Shown: positions 42,745-45,674 of the stretch, in pieces | Position numbering within the stretch: the stretch's first letter is position 1 | Layout of the letters: the number at the start of each line of letters is the position of its first letter | Assembly: GCA_022225965.2 (NCBI GenBank) | Contig: JAKJXP020000178.1 | Location: 1-45,674, forward strand | Length of the DNA: 45,674 nt | Direction: 5' to 3' | Source of the DNA: Diatrype stigma | Taxonomy: Eukaryota; Ascomycota; Sordariomycetes; Xylariales; Diatrypaceae | Program-made: the position numbers and the translations under genes | Notes under the pieces: model-generated | Seen by the model: only the letters and a program-made list of their open reading frames with translations | The model's database searches: none | What the model was told of the DNA's origin: nothing

Positions 42745-44045
42745 TTATTGAAGAGGGACAAAGCGAAAGTCTGGCATATATGTCATTAGTACACGAACAG
42801 ATATTGACGCTAGGACGTAGCCATATTGTTTACCTTGGAGGACCGGGTGCAGCATCTCGAAGGCTTGATGGATCTCCTCTCGGGTCTTGGCTCCCGTCAT
42901 CACAACCTTGCCTGATGTTCGTTAGCACTTGCTAAATTTGAGTTGCCATTAGAGCATCTCACGAACCGCTGTGGAAGATCATGAACACCATCTTGGGACG
43001 AATCAAGCGGTACACCAAGCCGGGAAAGAATTCTGCAGATGATTAGCTGGTGTTTACTTCATAATGAACTCCATGATGCTTCATGATGATGGTAAACATT
43101 GTGTGATAGGATGGAGGAAACCATACCGGGATCATAGTTGCTGAAGGCGCTGTGACGTGTAGCCAGGCGTTGAAGAGAGATCGGAAAGCCGACATCACAG
43201 TTAGCCACGACGTTGTGAATCTTGAAGTCAGTGAACTTGACGGCATATCCAAGCTTGGCGAGGACGCGGGCAAACTTGCGAGCGGCCAGTCGGGCATCCG
43301 ACTCGGACTTATTGCCGGTGACGACCATCTTTCCCGAGGCAAAGATGAGTGCGGTAGACTTGGGGTCTCGGATGCGCATGACGACGGCAGAGAAGCGTCT
43401 GGGGTTGTACTCGGAATTGCGGGAGTGCAGCGCAATCACCTTCAGGTCGAGACGGCAATCCAGGTTGACAGATGCGAGGATGTTGGCAATCGCAGGAACG
43501 ACACCACTAGCAGAACCTGCAAGTCCGCCATTGCTGCCGTTGCTGCCATCGCTGCCACCACCGAGGGGCGCTCCAGGAGAGTTGTTGTTGGTGCCGACAG
43601 TGGAACCAGTGGCAGTGGAACTGGTGGTAGTGGGAATAGTGGCAGCGGGACTAGTGGCAGAAGTAACAGGGGCAGGGACAGGGGCAGGGACAGGGGCAGG
43701 GACAGGGGCAGTAGCGGCGGCGGCAGCCCAGGGACTAGTGTAAGTGGAACGAGCGGGATCTGCACTAGCGGAAACGTAACCGGCAGCCATGGGACGGGCA
43801 ACACTGGAGCCCTGCTGCTGGGGTCGGGGTGGAGGGGGCATGGTCAGGCTAGGGAGGGTCAACGATGGGGTTGGGGATGGCTTGGGCGCAGAGGGCCAGG
43901 TCAGGCCAGCAGTTCCGCCGGGGAGGGCATTGATGAAAGCTCGAGCCTCTGCTAGAGTGGACGGGTGGGTTTGGAGACAGGCGCTGGCCATGTTGTCTTG
44001 CTGCTCGGGCTCAGCCATCTTGGCTTGTTCGGACGAGGCCGCCAT
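42745..44045 (-). CDS. TATA-box-binding protein (TBP), divergent core and long N-terminus
   Basis: Exons 44045..43127, 43032..42967, 42911..42834 and 42770..42745 give 362 residues; introns are 94, 55 and 63 nt with GT...AG ends. TBP binds the minor groove at core promoters in SL1, TFIID and TFIIIB. Both direct repeats of the saddle are present: [20 protein letters not shown] to [16 protein letters not shown], then [16 protein letters not shown] to [20 protein letters not shown] and [13 protein letters not shown]. The four intercalating Phe positions are kept (RRFSAV, LIFAS, FFPGL, MIFHS). Many usually fixed positions differ (VPAIAN for [16 protein letters not shown] for KFPIRLEGLA, DPEFFPGL for EPELFPGL). 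The N-terminus (about 180 residues) has [19 protein letters not shown], common to fungal TBP, then Pro/Ala/Thr/Ser/Gly low complexity with APVP repeats. Start 44045 is the first ATG. It may be the only TBP or a paralogue. Confidence 0.92.
43669..43710. repeat. 12-bp tandem repeat encoding APVP units in TBP
   Basis: The unit GGGGCAGGGACA (plus strand) is repeated three and a half times without error and encodes the [12 protein letters not shown] stretch of the TBP N-terminus. Confidence 0.9.
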
Positions 44046-44158
44046 CGTGACTTGCTTGATTCGGTAACTGACTTGGAGATGTGTATAGGTACCTGAGTAG
44101 TTATGCTCCTGGCTGGAGATGAGACGAAACAATACCTAAGTAGATTTCTGTGCGACGT

Positions 44159-44194
44159 GAATGCGAATGCAGAGTTGAATGCAGAGCCGAATGC
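44159..44194. repeat. GAATGC direct repeats upstream of TBP
   Basis: GAATGC occurs at 44159, 44165, 44177 and 44189; the last three are spaced exactly 12 bp apart in a GAATGCAGAGYY frame, about 120-150 bp upstream of the TBP start codon. It may lie in the promoter or the 5' leader. Confidence 0.7.
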
Positions 44195-45592
44195 GACTGC
44201 AGCTGCAATTGCTGTATCTGTAAAGGCGGCTGCAGGGCTGCAGTGAAGTAGATCCGAGAGAATGGAAATGACGGTGATTACCAGGAACGTTAAGGATCGG
44301 ACGAAAGCAGTTGCCGTCGAGTGAACTGCGTCGAGAACTGGCTCTTCTGTACCCTGGGTAGGTAGTTGCTCAGAGATGAATAGCCCTCAAGTTCCACATC
44401 TGTCGGGGCACAGAAGTAAACAAATGGAAAAAGAGTGTAGGCGGGGGGGTAGACTGAAGAACCTGAAGTCCAAGAGATGTAGCCGTAGTGGACAAGTAGA
44501 ACTGGAGAATGTCTCGGTAAAGACTGTGCATTGGGAGAGATGCTAATCGCACCTAGAAGCTTGCTTTGCCAATCCTAATCCTGTCGATCGAGGACGGGTG
44601 TGATGAGGCACTGCATAGGTGATCTCCAGAAGGTGGGCGCATGCAATAAGTCGACCTCGACGGTTGTTTACATGCAGGTGTGTATCCATGGATGCAGCTC
44701 GTTCATGGAGGGGCAGAAAGGTACATACATCCATATTATGGATACTTGTTGAAGCCAGGTACCCAGGTAACCTGGTAACTTGTCATAGCGCGGGGCAGCT
44801 TTAGCGCCGCGGGGTAATTGCCAAGCTGTATAATGGATGTGAGGATGTGATTGGTCGTTAGTACCTATTGTAGGTAACTAAAGGTCATAAATACTACATA
44901 CATACATCCATCCGGGTATAGTATCCTAGCAACCCTTGACCTTTGGGACACGGCTTAGCGAATATTGGCCCTTTCTTGTCCGGAATAGTTGTCATTGCAG
45001 TTACACGGGCGGCAGCGGCTGGCTTCTGTAAGCTTTAGTCAATTGCCATACTTAGGTTGTGATGGCCGGTCCAGTGTTTACTAACTCATGGGGTCGACAC
45101 TTCTCTTCCAAACCTCTGAGCTCCTAGATCAAATATCATCCACTCCTAGGACAGCCTCGGCATCAAACAGCATTAAGGTTTCTTGTTAAGAGAACCGGAT
45201 TTCTAAAATCAACAAAACCACGACAATGTCAAAGCTGTCAATATGCTCATCAATTCCGTAATGGACAAAAATCACATAGCTTATGGACTCCAGAAGGGCG
45301 GTACTGATAGCTGGCCTCACCCTCTTAGGGCTGGGATAGTTGACAAGGATCTAGCTAGTAGCTATTGGCACATCATTCTTGGGCTCTTTTGTTTCATTGA
45401 TATATTTATAGTTATCTACTAAAACAGGCGAGGCAAATGGTTCACCTTACGGCAAGATCCGCTTCGGTCAGCCTGTTTAGCCTGTCCGTTTATGAGACAG
45501 CCTGGGAACTGACGTGCATATGATAGGCTCTTGCGAATCTGTGATAACGAGGATCCAGGTCATAGTTATATTTCCCCAACCTTGCCTATTCT

Positions 45593-45613
45593 GGAGGGTA
45601 GTGGATACCCTCC
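45593..45613. repeat. Perfect 8-bp hairpin
   Basis: GGAGGGTA (45593-45600) and TACCCTCC (45606-45613) are exact reverse complements around a 5-nt loop GTGGA. Confidence 0.8.
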
Positions 45614-45629
45614 AAGGTGGCGTCCGAGT

Positions 45630-45653
45630 GGGGTGGTTCTACCATACCACCCC
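45630..45653. repeat. Perfect 8-bp hairpin
   Basis: GGGGTGGT (45630-45637) and ACCACCCC (45646-45653) are exact reverse complements around an 8-nt loop, 17 bp after the preceding hairpin. Confidence 0.8.
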
Positions 45654-45674
45654 ACCCAAACTCCACCCAAATCC

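Larger units (their letters stand above)
44195..45674. other. Terminal 1.5 kb, no gene supported
   Basis: TBP upstream flank and beyond. ORFs are short (about 60 codons) and overlap on both strands. TAGGTA-type words at 44865-44880. Two hairpins close to the right edge are listed separately. Confidence 0.45.

Noticed and set aside
43152..43955. 267-codon plus-strand ORF opposite TBP with [10 protein letters not shown] repeats
   Set aside because: The Arg/Gly repeats are the antisense reading of the APVP-coding 12-bp repeat; TBP on the minus strand explains the region fully.
1..45674. tRNA, rRNA and CRISPR arrays
   Set aside because: By eye there is no B-box-like GGTTCRANYCC in a tRNA context, no rRNA similarity and no spaced identical repeats; a tRNAscan run would be the decisive check.
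1..45674. Secondary-metabolite or defence gene cluster
   Set aside because: Apart from one truncated monooxygenase and one STAND-like ORF there are no synthases, transporters or regulators grouped together.

Overview
The window is nuclear DNA from a filamentous ascomycete (Pezizomycotina; a sordariomycete is likely but not proven). The evidence is genes split by short introns (about 50-160 nt) with GTRNGT-type donors, CTAAC-like branch sites and YAG acceptors; GC-rich conserved genes; intergenic DNA rich in TAGGTA/TACCTA words; and two AT-rich islands of transposon sequence carrying the C-to-T/G-to-A damage typical of repeat-induced point mutation (RIP). No operons, tRNA, rRNA or CRISPR array were seen.

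Layout. 1-8700 is accessory-looking: a degenerate STAND/NACHT-like ORF (489-1406), a 5'-truncated FAD monooxygenase (2441-3560, -), GCTGGC/GAAAGAAG repeats with a hairpin (4107-4671), and an F-box-type protein with a leucine-rich N-terminus (5321-6760, -). 8739-9812 (-) is diphthamide gene DPH5. Between it and SNU23 sit a 373-bp pogo-type MITE (10032-10404) and a 3.3-kb RIP-damaged Fot/pogo transposon (10523-13859), both flanked by TA. Then come SNU23 (14098-14811), a UBC15/UBE2G1-like E2 (16102-16772), ALG1 (17359-19074, -), an MSC2/CIS4-type zinc transporter (21440-23257), the mitochondrial carnitine carrier (24752-25866) and a long histidine-phosphatase protein (27190-29623, -). A second RIP island is a small LTR retroelement with two 195-bp LTRs and a GGAC target duplication (31069-33026), ending about 320 bp upstream of GPI8 (33346-34687). 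TFIIIC 90-kDa subunit (35395-37976) follows, then two small membrane proteins on the minus strand (38333-39178 and 39643-40380), one doubtful ORF, and a TATA-binding protein with an expanded N-terminus and an unusually divergent core (42745-44045, -).

Functional links. Most genes are housekeeping: translation factor modification (DPH5), splicing (SNU23), ER N-glycosylation and GPI anchoring (ALG1, GPI8), zinc homeostasis (MSC2), fatty-acid and acetate metabolism (carnitine carrier) and transcription (TFIIIC90, TBP). They do not form a pathway cluster. The items most worth a second look are the divergent TBP, the PPxY-bearing two-TM protein, the degenerate STAND-like ORF and the two well-delimited transposon insertions. 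I did not find convincing evidence of a wholly new multi-gene system.
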